DNA from: Eonycteris spelaea
Taxonomy: Eukaryota > Chordata > Mammalia > Chiroptera > Pteropodidae
DNA: 64,000 bases
Assembly: GCA_003508835.1 (NCBI GenBank)
Contig: PUFA01000202.1
Span: 2,108,001 to 2,172,000, forward strand
Direction: 5' to 3'
This document shows, piece after piece, positions 47,317 to 59,100 of this stretch. Under the pieces are notes generated by a model. That model did no database searches, was not told the origin of the DNA, and saw only the letters and a program-made list of their open reading frames with translations. How positions within the stretch are numbered: position 1 is the stretch's first letter; the number at the start of each line of letters is the position of its first letter. The translations under genes and the position numbers were made by a program.

Positions 47317-47767
47317 GGACTCACACACACCAGGCTGTGGAAACCCATGGTTGGCAGGTACAGAGACGACATTCCAGGGACATTTCATAGCTCGCTCAAG
47401 TGACTAAACACACCTGTGGCCTTCCTCACGGCTTCACACCACCGACCGGCCTCACACAGATATTCCTGGGACAGACCAGTGCTTGCTCCCAGAGGGAGTG
47501 GCCAGCCGCGGGGCCCGGGGCGCCCTCCGCCCGCAGCTAGGGCTTCACGGCGGAGGCAGGAACCAGACGGGATACTCCTACGAGAAGGCACTCTGTAGCA
47601 AGAACGCGCTTCCTTGGCGCTGGCAGGTGACACGCTGCCCCTAACACTCGGACACGAGGACGCTGTGCTTCTGGGCCCCGCGGCAACTCACACGCGCGGC
47701 ACCGGACAAACGGGAATCCGAATGAACAACAGAAAAAAGCAGTTCCGTTTTGTAAGAAACAATATAT

Positions 47768-47773
47768 TTTATT
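47768..47773 (-). terminator. BCL9 poly(A) signal AATAAA
   Basis: The + strand tttatt is AATAAA on the transcript strand, preceded by A-rich and followed by A/T-rich sequence. No equally good hexamer is evident between it and the stop codon, though alternative signals cannot be excluded. Confidence 0.6.
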
Positions 47774-48193
47774 TTTCTGACACCACAGCTCTGGTGAGTG
47801 GTTTTGTACCAAATTTAATGGAGGTTACACAGAACGTCTTACGCATGGGAGGGGGAGGGGACGGAACCGGAAAATTAAAAAAAAAAAAAAAAGAAAACAA
47901 AACAAAACAAAACCCCGGGTAGCTTTTAGCATCTGTTCCACTCCCACGTTAATAAAACTCGCTTGGGAATTCCTAATGAAAGGAGACCGGAACCTGGGTG
48001 GGCAGGGAAGGGCCCGTCGGGGAAGGAACGACGAAGGGACAGGAAGACCCTCAGCATCCCGAGACGGCCCCCGCTCCCCGGCAGCCGGGACCACGCCGCA
48101 TGGAAGTCGAGGCTTCGCTAGAGTTATTTCCCCAAACACCATGTATTGCAGCTGCCAAAGGGAAAACAAGAGGCGGGAAGAAGGGGTCGCCCC

Positions 48194-48217
48194 GGGGGGG
48201 GGGGGGGGGGGGGGGGG
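48194..48217. repeat. Poly-G run of about 24 bases (poly-C in BCL9 3' UTR)
   Basis: An unbroken G homopolymer on the + strand between two CCC blocks. The real length is uncertain, given the homopolymer losses seen elsewhere. Confidence 0.85.
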
Positions 48218-49017
48218 CCCGGGGCACAGGGATGAGCCGCACGCAACCCAGGAGGCGGGGAGGGGGAGGGGCATGGGAGGGGCCGTGGTGGCGCTGGCAG
48301 CCTGGGAGAGGCTGTGCTGAGCAGCACCTGAACCAAAAGCCGATGTCCTCAACGTCGTTTTTAAAAAGAAAGATTTCCCCCCTCCCCCCACCCCTCGCTG
48401 AACTTAGTTCTTTTTTTTGTGCTTTTCATTAATACTCTGCTCTGAGGTCGTAGTTTGGTTTTTCTATACACTGGAGTTGAAAGAAAATAGTCCAAAGCTC
48501 TGAAGATGGATTCTCCACCTGAAGTAAACAGCCCAGCATTCCTGTCCTCTTGTCCCAAAGACTAAAGTCTCTGCTAAAATCCCTTTTACAATATAGTACA
48601 GTACACACAGGAAAAAAAAAAAAAGAGCCCAAAGCAAAACAAAAACAAAACAAAACAAAACCAGAAAAGAATTCTGGGAGAAGCCAGTCCAAAGGACGTA
48701 AACACACAGACAACGGTGCAACACGTGACCGATGGCAATTCTCGAAGCACGGCTACAGACTCCCAAAGGTAGGGATACCCAAGTCCACAAAAATAATTTT
48801 TAAAAAATAAATCTTAAAAAAAAACACACCTGTTGATTAAATGAATCATTTGTTTTCAGGTAAATCCATACATTCTCGAGTCCCCCCACCCCCAAAGCAG
48901 CCCTCGGGGCTCTGTTCTCCTATTGCATGACCAGCAGTCCCCCGGGGCGCCCCCACAGCAGCCCTTGGGACCTGGAATCTCATCTCGACAAGGATCGGTA
49001 CGTCCGACCTTAGCAGC

Positions 49018-50133
49018 TTAAAACATCATGTTTCCTGGGTTGCCGGGCCCTTGGCTGAAGCCACCCATGCCCACGTCAGCGGCCATGCCCCTGGGCCTCA
49101 TCTGTGGGGGGATCATGATGTTCTGTTGAGGTCCCATCATGCCCGGCATGGACATCATCATGCCTGGAGAGCCCACGGGCCCAGGGTGCGTGTAGAGCCC
49201 GGCAGGCCCCCGATCCTTGCCAGGAATCATGCCCACGGCAGCAGCTGGATTGCTCATCAGGGGGGCTGGCCGGGCATGTGGATTGTGCTGGTGACATCAT
49301 CCGATGGTGAGGTCCCATCATGCCTTGCTGGAGGAAGGCTGGTGGTCTCATCGGGCTGTGGCCCGGCATGGACGGAGCTGTGCCGAGAGGGATGTCCGGA
49401 GTTCCCACGGGCCCCGGACCGCCCATGCCGGGTATGGCCAGTCCCATCCTGGGGGCCTGTTCGCCCATCATGCCTTGCATGTGCGAAAACCCAGGCCCGG
49501 GGCCCTGCGGCTGCTTGCGGCCGGGGACTTCCCCGCGAGGAAAATATTGCAGTGTCTGGCTAGGCTTCTCGGAGGGAATAATGCGGGACAGATCGAACTC
49601 GGGTATCCCGGTGGCCCCAGGGCGGATGACCTCCTGCAGATCCGGGTCTGTAAACACTGAAGGCACGCTGCTCCCCAGGACGGCAAAGGAGTCAGGGCCC
49701 CCTGGGCCTCCAGGCTTGCAAAGTGCTGCGTCTGCCGCGGTCTGGGGCAGGTTGCTGGGGCGGCCCAGGGGGCCTTCTCCGGGGAAACCCATGCCTCCTG
49801 GGAAGTTGCCCTGCCCCCCGCTGGGGCCGTTGTGGGGGAAGGGGACTTGCTGCGGGGGAGACTGTACCGGAGGGAAGCCCTGGGGAAAGCCCAGCCGTCC
49901 TTGAGGTACCATCGGAGGCTCCTGGGATCCGTGCCCCATGATGGGATTGTGTGTCATCAAGCCCGGCCCCATCGGGACCCCGTGAGGAGGTATGTTGGGT
50001 CCCATGGCATTCGGAGAGGGCATCTGATTGGAGTGAGAAAGTGGCTGGGTCATTCCCATTGGGCTGAGGGTTGGCATCGGAACCACGGGGTTGGGACCTG
50101 AAATTCGAGGATTCTGTGTATTAATGCCCATTC
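49018..50133 (-). CDS. BCL9: BCL9 coding exon 7 (stop codon, two bases missing)
   Basis: Runs from MGINTQNPRISGPNPVVPMP through the conserved TDPDLQEVIRPGATGIPEFD and DLSRIIPSEKPSQTLQYFPR to the end MGGFSQGPGNPGNMMF, TAA at 49018-49020. Two single-base losses (near 49278 and in the run 49260-49265) interrupt the frame before MSNPAAAVGMIPGKDRG. Confidence 0.94.
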
Positions 50134-53100
50134 CTAGAAAAATAAAGATATCAAAGAAATCAACTTAACCGAAAGCAACTCAGAAAAACTATAACAGAGT
50201 AACAAAAAAGAAAACATCGAGCATCAACGAGCACGGTACGAGGCAGGGAAAACACGGCATACGAGCTCTGCCCTCGGGAAGGCTGCGGTTCATTTTGGGG
50301 CACGCGAACCCGCAGCCCGCAAGCCCGTGCGTCACGGAGCCTGAGACCGGCGCGAGCGCATGACGGGCACAGCGGGAGGCGGGTCTCCTGTGCGCAAAGC
50401 CACGCGTTACCACGCGCGCGTCTGCCCCTCCCACTGGAGGCACTGCCCCGAGACGCAGACCCCTGGACCGATGACGCAGGCGCCATCCTTTCTGCGCAGG
50501 AGGGCCGTGCGGCGGCCACGTCCGAGAGTCAGGACAGCAGCAGCGAGGCGGCCAGACGGGCCCTTGCCCGTCGACATCTGGCGAAGGTCAAATGTCGCGG
50601 ACAGAGTATTTCAGTCGGGGTTACAGGAAATGTTAAAGAAATGACAGCTTTTAAGGAAAAAGGCAGGCGAGCAGATTCCACTGGAGCCTCTGGGTGACGA
50701 ACACATCTGGCTACCGCTGCGTGTGGGAAGGATGGCAGCCTGTGCTGTCCACGGGGCATGTCCCCACCCGATCGACTGGGATCTCTGGTAACCAAAGGGC
50801 GTCCCTAACGACCGGAATAGGACCGGAACCCTGGCTGAAAAGTCACGGTGTCTCTGCGGACCGCCTCGCCATCCCACATCACTCCCTGGTGGCGAGCTCA
50901 GCATGGCAGGTGCGGGAGCAGAAGGGGCAGTGAAGCGGGAACAGCCCTGCTCCAGTCCCAAAGAACCGCCCGTCGAGGAAACGGGCTTCTCCACCATCTG
51001 AAGCTCTGTGGCCACCGTGGTTTGGGGGTGCACTTCCAGGAAAATATTTGAGAACAAAAGGCACCCCAATCTGCATGCTTTCAATATTGCTCCAGGAGGA
51101 CCCTCCCCTCAAAAAAAATCCAGGTAATAAAAGCATCAGAACTTCTACAAAGGAACCAGAAGAAAACCTGTTTTCTTATAAATATTTACTGAATCAAGCT
51201 AAAAAAAATCGTCATTATCGGTCTCTAGTAGAGACACTTCTATCCTACTGAAACTAACTTGTCGAACCTCCGCCTATCGAGGTCGACAGCCATGGAGAAA
51301 ACATGCCGGAAGTTTCTCTGGTCCGGCAGCAGGCCCCGCCCCATCGCCCCGATTTCTTACCTGGCATGTTATTCATTGACGGCAAGTTGGGAGAGCGAGC
51401 TGGCGGGGAGTCGTCGTCCGAGCTGGCCACAGTCTTGATGGCATCGTGGTACAACGGGGTGGAGCTGGGCATTGCAAACTTGGACATTCGCGACATCATG
51501 ATGGACAGGGGGTTCTGGGACAGGGTCGGCTCTGGAGGCATGGTGTAAGGTGTGCTAGAGGGGAGGCCCCCCGGGATATTCACAGAGGCAGGCTGGCTGG
51601 CTGTAGGGGGTGGGGGACCACCTAGGGGAAGCAGCAAAAGAAAACAGAAACGGGCCGGGAATTAGAGTCCTCCCGCAGGCCAGCGGCCTGCGATTATGAG
51701 CTGGCAAGGCCAGGGTGAGACGGACGAACAGGACAGTGTCATTAGACCCAGGACACAAGTCATCCGTCTTCGACTCCAGCTCTGCGCGTGCAGAGGGAGG
51801 TCGTGGCGTGACGTGCGTGCGGGTGACAGGTCCGCAGAGGGAAAGACAAACACACCAAGGCTGCGTTAGAAACGTTAGCTCAAGCTTGGGAAAGACGCTG
51901 GTTACAGACAACTACCTCACTGCAGAGAATGCGAAATGAGCAGGTCGTCCCCTTGCTAATCGAATCGGAATCCGCCCCAGGGGCGGTATGCTGAGGCCAG
52001 ACCAGCGCCCCCACCCCGGGCACCAGCCGCAGTGCCCTACGCACTCGTGATCAACTCCCACAAGATGAGATGTGTGGCCTGCAGGTCTGAGGGTGCTGAG
52101 CGGCTTCTGCAGACCGCCACCCAACAGAGGGGCTCTGGCCTGGGGGCTCGATCTCCTGCCTTATTCCCACTCTGGTCTTTCTCAAGTGCGCAGGGCTCGG
52201 ACCTAGCATTTACACCTCAGTGCTCATCTTCCACTGACCACCTCCGTCCCGTTTATGAAACCACCGTCATCAGCGACAGCTTCTCCTGGGCAGAAAATAC
52301 TGATAAATTGTAGCTGATCTGCGAGCTCGGTGGTCTCCCAGGGAGATTTTGGTAATTGTCAACATGTATTTACGAGAACCACTTGCATCTCCCGGCAGCC
52401 TCCCATCTCCCATCTTTGCTGGGGATTACACTCGGAACCCCCTGACTTGCGAGCAGCCCCTGGAAGTGGGTGGGTCTGGTATTTAAAGAAACCACATTCA
52501 GCTACCGTTAAGACATTTTACTTCACCAACATGTGCTCCCTGTGCAAATATAAATTACTCTGTGGAATGACAGAGTTCCTGTGGTCCCTCCTCCTTTTAA
52601 CCATCCTGACAAACGCTCTGCACTACGAGCATCTCGGACACGATCTGACACCAGCTGACCACGCCCCTTGCCACAGACACATCCAACTAGGTAACGATCA
52701 GAGCACTGCCTCTGGTCACATAATCAAGTTAGGACACCAGTTTTCTTATCAAAGTAACCAAATCAGGCTTCGGCGAATCCCAGCTCCAGGGTACAGCTGT
52801 GAGGATGCGGGTATACTGACCTGACTCCACACTCCCCAGCATGGCGGGGGAGGCCATGGTGAGGGGCGCCTTGTGGTTCGGAGGGATCCCGGGCTCTGAA
52901 GGGGAGGTTTTGGAGAGGAGGTCCACCCAGGTGACGGGGCGGGGAGTGACGGAGACTTGAGGTGGACAGGCGAAGCAGCAGCAGACCCCAGGACAGGGGG
53001 GGACTTAATGGAAGCAGCGGCAGCCGGGCCCGCCAGCATGCCCGCCAGCTGCGACGGGGTCTGTGGGGACTTGAGGTTCCCGGAGGGGGAGCCCAGCATG

Positions 53101-56100
53101 GGCGACTGGACCTGGCGCATCGTGGGTGACTTCAGAGGATTGATGCCTGGGGAGTGCACCTGGCTGCCCGCCACAGACACGTCCAGGGGCTTCCGCCCCA
53201 GGCCACGCTGCACTGCGGGGGCCGTGCCGAGGCCAGGGGGTTGCTGGAAGGGTTGAGAGGTAGTGGTGGCATGTGACTGAGCCGGCTGTTAGTCCTTTGG
53301 TCGGGCCCAACTGGTTCTCTGAGATTCCGCAAGCCGCCGCCGCCTGGACCCTGAGACGTGGGGAGGAAGGGCCGGGGGCCCATGCCGAACTCCTGCTGGG
53401 GGTGCTCCCCGAAGGGCAGCGGCACCATCTTCTGCTGAGCAGGCAGCATGTCCGCGCCCCCCGGCCGCAGCTTCACCATGTCGTCCGGGCCCGCCCCCGC
53501 CTCTCGCAGCTTCTGAGGTAGCATCTGAGCGCTGGGCCCCATGCTGACACTCAGGCCGACGTCCGCCTTCATCCCGCCCGGCACCATCCCGAACTCCAGC
53601 TCCCGGCCAGGGCCCATCTGCGGGGGCATTCCTTTCGGAAAGTCGCCCCGCGAAGGACTCAGGGGACCCTCCACTGGTATTCGAGGGAAAATGGGGTTAT
53701 TCCCGGGCTCCATGTGTCGCTGGGAGCCCACGATCATCCTGCTCATGTCCACGCCGGGCCTGATGCCCTCCACGCTCACGCCAGGCGGGAGGCCCAGCTG
53801 CTTCTCTGCCAGCTGCTGCTGGAACATCTCTTCGACAAGCCCTGGGGGGTGGGGAAGCGCTCCCCTCGGCCGGGGCCGCTGAAGACGCCCTGGCCGGGCG
53901 GGAAGTTTCGGCCGTCTGGGATTTTTGGCACATCGTCTGGCCAACTGACTCCGGAAAGACCTGGTCTGGACGCCGGGTTGGGGACACTCGCCCCTCCATT
54001 TCAGAGTTGATCATGCCCGCGAAGCCGGGGAGGCGCATCTGGCCGCCTGGCATGTTGGGGTGGGGCGCCATGCCCCGCGGGGGCAGAGAGTGCGGCATGC
54101 TGATCCCGTCGGCGAAGGGCTCGGGCCCCGCGGGCCCCCAGCCCTCGCCGGGCGCCATCTGGTAGGGCGGGGGTGGCCCGCGGGCCACACCGCGGGGCCC
54201 GTGCTGGTGGGCCATCATGTCCTGCAGGGCACACTGCTGCACCACCACCTGCTCCTGCTTCCTCCGCTTCTCCTCGTAGAACTCCTGCTGCAGTTTCAGC
54301 CAGGCTATCTGCTCGGGGGTCATGTGATCCAGGTGGTCGGGTCCTATGGGCCCAGGCTGGGAGTTCAGGGATGGGGGGACCATTTCGTCTGGAGAAAAGG
54401 GCACATCTCTGTGTCCCTGGGGGCCGAGCAGCGCCCCCACGTCCGTCCGGGGCCCAGGCCCCTTACCCAGGCTCTGCGACTGAGCCATCATGGCCTGGAT
54501 CGGCCCCTCAGGCTTCTTCTGCGGTCCGTCCAACACGCCGGTGCTCTGCTGCGGCCCCCCACCCTGCCCTGTGAACTCTTTCTCATCGGGGAAAAGCATC
54601 CGCTGGATGTCTCTGAGCGTTTGTAAGGAGCGCTCCCGGTGCTCCAGCTGCTCCTGAGACAGGCCGTCGGGGTTCTCGCCCAGTGAGGGGGGCTCTCCGC
54701 CGGCCACCGCCGGGGGGGGAGGGGCTTTGGGATCTGCTGAGGAGCTGCTGCTCCCCTGGGAGACAGGGGTCACAGCCCGGTTGTTGGGTGTCGAGTTGGG
54801 CCCGGCACCGTCCGGGGGCAGCGGGGTGGAGCTGGCGGGGCTGCCGACAGCCGGAATCAGCTTGTTTTCCACCCCAGGACTATCCCGGTCCAGGGGGCGC
54901 GGGGGTGCGGCGGGCTTGGGTGCTGGTGCCGGGACAGGCGGAGTGGGCTGCAGCCTGGTGTTCTGGGAGGCGTTCTGGTCCTGGCCGGCTGGGGCTGCGG
55001 GCTGCGGTGGGACAGGCTTCGGGTCGCTCCGAAGGGCAGACAGCTGTGTGTTCTAAAGATAAATGAGATTTTTAGAATCATCGGTAAACTGTACAGAAGG
55101 GCAATTAAAAGAGCAAGACAGGTCATAAAGGACTTGTCTCAGCCACATAAATCCGCAGCAACATTTACTGTAGAAACTGCTCGTGTCTGACCCTACTTCG
55201 GACACAGACATTTTGCTGTTTCTCTGCAACGTCAGTGTCGGACGCAGCCTCTTCCCCTCGCTGAAGATGAGATTCCCACAACGCGGCACACACGCCGGGG
55301 GCGGGGGGGGGGCGCCCTGCCGCATGAACGCGCCCGAGCGCCCACCCTGAGGAACACGTCTGATATCACACGTCTACTATGTGTTCCTGATTCGAGGTGA
55401 GATTAGTTTCCCGGGTATGTGGGAGGCTGTACCTAAAACCTCTTTCTTTTCCCCGAAGGTACAACGGGGTAGGCAGACGTCTCACTGTCAATCAGAAAGC
55501 ACGATGTTTCCAACGGAGAGAGAAACGACTTGTCACTCCCGGCTCCGTCCTCTCCCTGCCAGAGGCGCGGGCGCGGCGGCCCGGTTCCGCGATCCCTCTG
55601 GCGGGTGACGGCCACCGCGCTCCTCTCCTTGAGCTTCCAGGGGGCCTGATGTCTCCGGTTTCTGTTTCCAGGTTGCGATCCCTGACTCCGCGTTTGATAG
55701 GCATTTGTACGTGAGCCGCAGTAAGACAATCTGCGGGCAGGAAGCGCCCGCGGAGAAATCTGAGGCTACCTCGCGCGTGGCGTGTCCGGCTCTGCTCTTT
55801 CCAGCAGGCTGCCCTTTTCACAGGCTGGATCTGGGATTGTCGCTCCTGATCATTCACAAGTGCCGAGCCTGCGCCGAGTTCTGGGCAGAGGCACACTCAC
55901 CCGGAGCAGGTGACACGATGCTGCCAGTGTCTGGAAGAGGGGCTTACGCGTTTGTTCTGTCCCTGAACCACGGCCACTGCTGGAGGCGCAGGCGGGCCCG
56001 GCCTACAAACTACACCTCGGGATCTTCGCCAGCCTCGGGGAGCCACGGCGGTCCCTTTTTGATGCGTCATCTGCTCCTGCCTGGTTCACTTAACCCACTT

Positions 56101-59100
56101 CCCGTTAGGAAAAAAGCACGGCTCGCTGTCAGCGCTGAACTTCACATCGCGTGCAGGGAATGCTACGTTTTCTAGGATGTACATTTCAATGCTGCTACAA
56201 GAACTTAAGAGTGGTTTGCTATTTTTTAAAAAGCCAGCTCCATACACACGGTCTGAATTCAGATTTTTCCCAGAGAGATGGTATATGTGAGGAAATCCTA
56301 AAATTATCTCTACAACTCCTTGTTCGCTTCTGCACCTTTTCCCTGCCAGGGAGTCATCACAGACCCGCAGGCCGGGAGGAAAAGCCGGCACAGGGGGGAC
56401 ATGCCTCAGACCACACAGTGCCAGGCAGCTGGCCGCCCCAGCGACGACACTCAGCCTCTCCCACCTTCGCGGTCACTGCAGACCCTTCACCCCACGGGCC
56501 CGTTTCCGACGCCACGCACCGGGGGGGCTGTGCTCCTGTCTGCCTTGCTGCTCGAGGTGTTCTGGATGTGGAAGGAGACGATCGTCTCGACCTGGCCCTT
56601 CAGCACGGCGTCCGCAGCTCTGCAGGGACAGAGGGGGCACGCTAGCTAGCACTCGGGGCTGTTCCGCGAACTTAACAGTCCGAAGCACCTTCGCCTCAGA
56701 CTGAGCTCGCGATGGGTGGGGAAGGACGGGTACGAAGAACCAGCGAGGGATGGTGAAGGAGAAAAAAAAATCAAGAGAAACAGGTTTTCGTGATTTCTGC
56801 CTAGCGTTTACCATTCAACTTCTGAAATTAGAAGACAGCCATTAGCGAATCTCAAAAGGGGCATTTAAAAAAAAAAAAATCGAGATTTTTTTTCTCCCTC
56901 AAACCAATGCACCGCGTTTGGTGCTTCACAGAGAATCCTCGTTCGAGGTCCCAGCCGTGGCAGGGTGCACAGGATTCTCACACCTAGGATAATCGACGGC
57001 TGTCAAGGTTCACTCTGTATCGCAATTTAAAAGTCTCAAGTGAAAAAAAGTCAGAAACTGTACGCAGGATACACATTTTTTATAAGTAAGTAAAAATCCC
57101 TTGATCCATCCATCCACCAGACACATGTACCAAAATGGTCACACTTCAGTGAATTCCAGAAAATTTTTCTTTCTAGTTATATTTTGTAATTATTCTAAAA
57201 TAGAAATGTATTACACGTGTCGTTTAGAAAAGAATACCACGTTGCAGAAAGGCGTATTGTGCAATCAATCCCTCTTGTGTTCACACAGGGGTATAGGTAG
57301 GTTTGCATAAGCGCAAAACATTTCTGGAAGGAAAGTCAAGGAATTTTCATCTGTGGTTGCCTCGGGGGCGGGAGGTAGTACTTTATTTTACCTCTTTCTG
57401 TGCTGTTAACTTTAAGTGATAATAATATGAATGGGCAAAAAAGAAAAAGAAAAAAGAGAAAGAATGAGTCTTCCACGGAAATGAGGACCGAGGTGCCCAG
57501 ACGCGCGAGCCGGCGACTCACCTGTTGGCCATCTCAGTAGAAAACACGTACACCACTTTGGCCGGGGTCTTCTGCGCAGGGGTGGGCTCCGGGGCAGTAG
57601 TCTGGCCATGCGAGGGGTGGAGGGCCTGGGGGCCGCAGCATTTGACGGGGTCATCGAGTGTGGCGTGTGCTGTGAGTCTTGGGACTTTATGTGGTCGGCG
57701 GAATTACATTCTAAAAGGACGAACAGACTCACGTCATTGAGAGAATAAAACTCTCTTTCTTCTGGCAACACATACAGCATCGGAGCACAAACCCACCTTG
57801 AGAATTTCAAGGAGGAAGCGCCTCGCCAAAAGGAAGCCTCTCGTACTCGTGAAAACTGACACGTGTCTTCCCAGACGACTGACGACAAGGCGCTGTCCCC
57901 GCCCTCCTCCTGCCACACACCCCTCAGGTACCGGCATGCACGTCCCTCCTCCTGGAAACCTTCTAGAACCTCCGGGACTGGACTGGACGCCCCTGCTAGT
58001 TGAACCCACAGGCCCTCACTTCTCCTATTTCAGCGTTTATCGAATTTCATCGTCTAGGTGCGCTCAAGTCCCCGAGGACAGCGACTGTGTGTGTCTTGCT
58101 GACCAGGGCCCCCAGCAAGCAGCGCAGCGCTGGCTAAGTATCAGGCCTCCCGCAGAGGCCTGAGCAGGGAAGGAAAGCCGGGGAAACGAGCACCCGGGTT
58201 TTCGCTTCCGATCTGGGCCAGGGAGTCACCTTTCCACTCCACGTTCCCGTCCGCAGTTACGATTTTTGGTCTTGTACCTAAAACCACGACCGCGGGCCCA
58301 CGCTGCGCTAGCTCACTTCACTCTGGCGCCTGCCTGATCTCTGCCACGTGCAGTTGGCAAACCCGGACTAGGGATAGGGCCTCCCCTTGTGCCTACGACT
58401 CTGGCAAAGTGGCAACCAGATGGCACAAGCCCAGGGCCTTGGAGGAGTCGTCTGATGGAGAGGAGGAGAGGCCGGGAAACCTGCTCCAAGGTGGGCCATG
58501 CCAGAGAGAAACCTGGCCCATGGGCTCAATGCTGAAGCAGCAGCAGGGCAGCCAGCGACGCCCATGAGAACACACTTAGGGCCGTATAACACGCCACCCT
58601 GACCCCTAAGCCAGCTGCGCCTCAACAGCAAGGACTCCTGAGCAAGGTGAACCCAAACTACTCTCCGGTTCATAGGAAAAGGAGAAGCAGCAACTCCATC
58701 TTAACGTCTGCAAACTCCTGATCTGCACCTACTCTCCCCACTGGGCTGTTAGGCACTCCAGCCTCTACCGATGCCACAGGCCTTCCCTGGGGAACATCTA
58801 TGTCCCCCTGAGTCTCAGAGCTCTTATAGACATACCTTTCACGTCAGAGTCATCGTTTGGAGTCCCAGGATCTCTCTGATCAAAGGAGTCGGCGGAAATA
58901 CTTCGCTCCCTTTTCCCCTTGCCCTTGGCACCATTTCCAGCCCCATTCTTCAGCCCCATGCTCCCACCTGGGCCAGGGAGTGCTTTAGGGGTATGGCCCC
59001 CGCTCCTGGAGTCACAGGGGGATGGCTGGGATTGGCTGGCTGAGCCCCCCTGTTTACCCTGATTGGAGAATTTGGAATCCAGCTGGGGGTTTCCAGATGG

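Larger units (their letters stand above)
47760..49017 (-). other. BCL9: BCL9 3' UTR
   Basis: About 1.25 kb runs from the BCL9 stop codon to the poly(A) signal, which suits the size of the human BCL9 3' UTR. On the transcript strand it contains a long C tract (the G run at 48194-48217 on +) and several T- and A-rich stretches. Confidence 0.7.
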
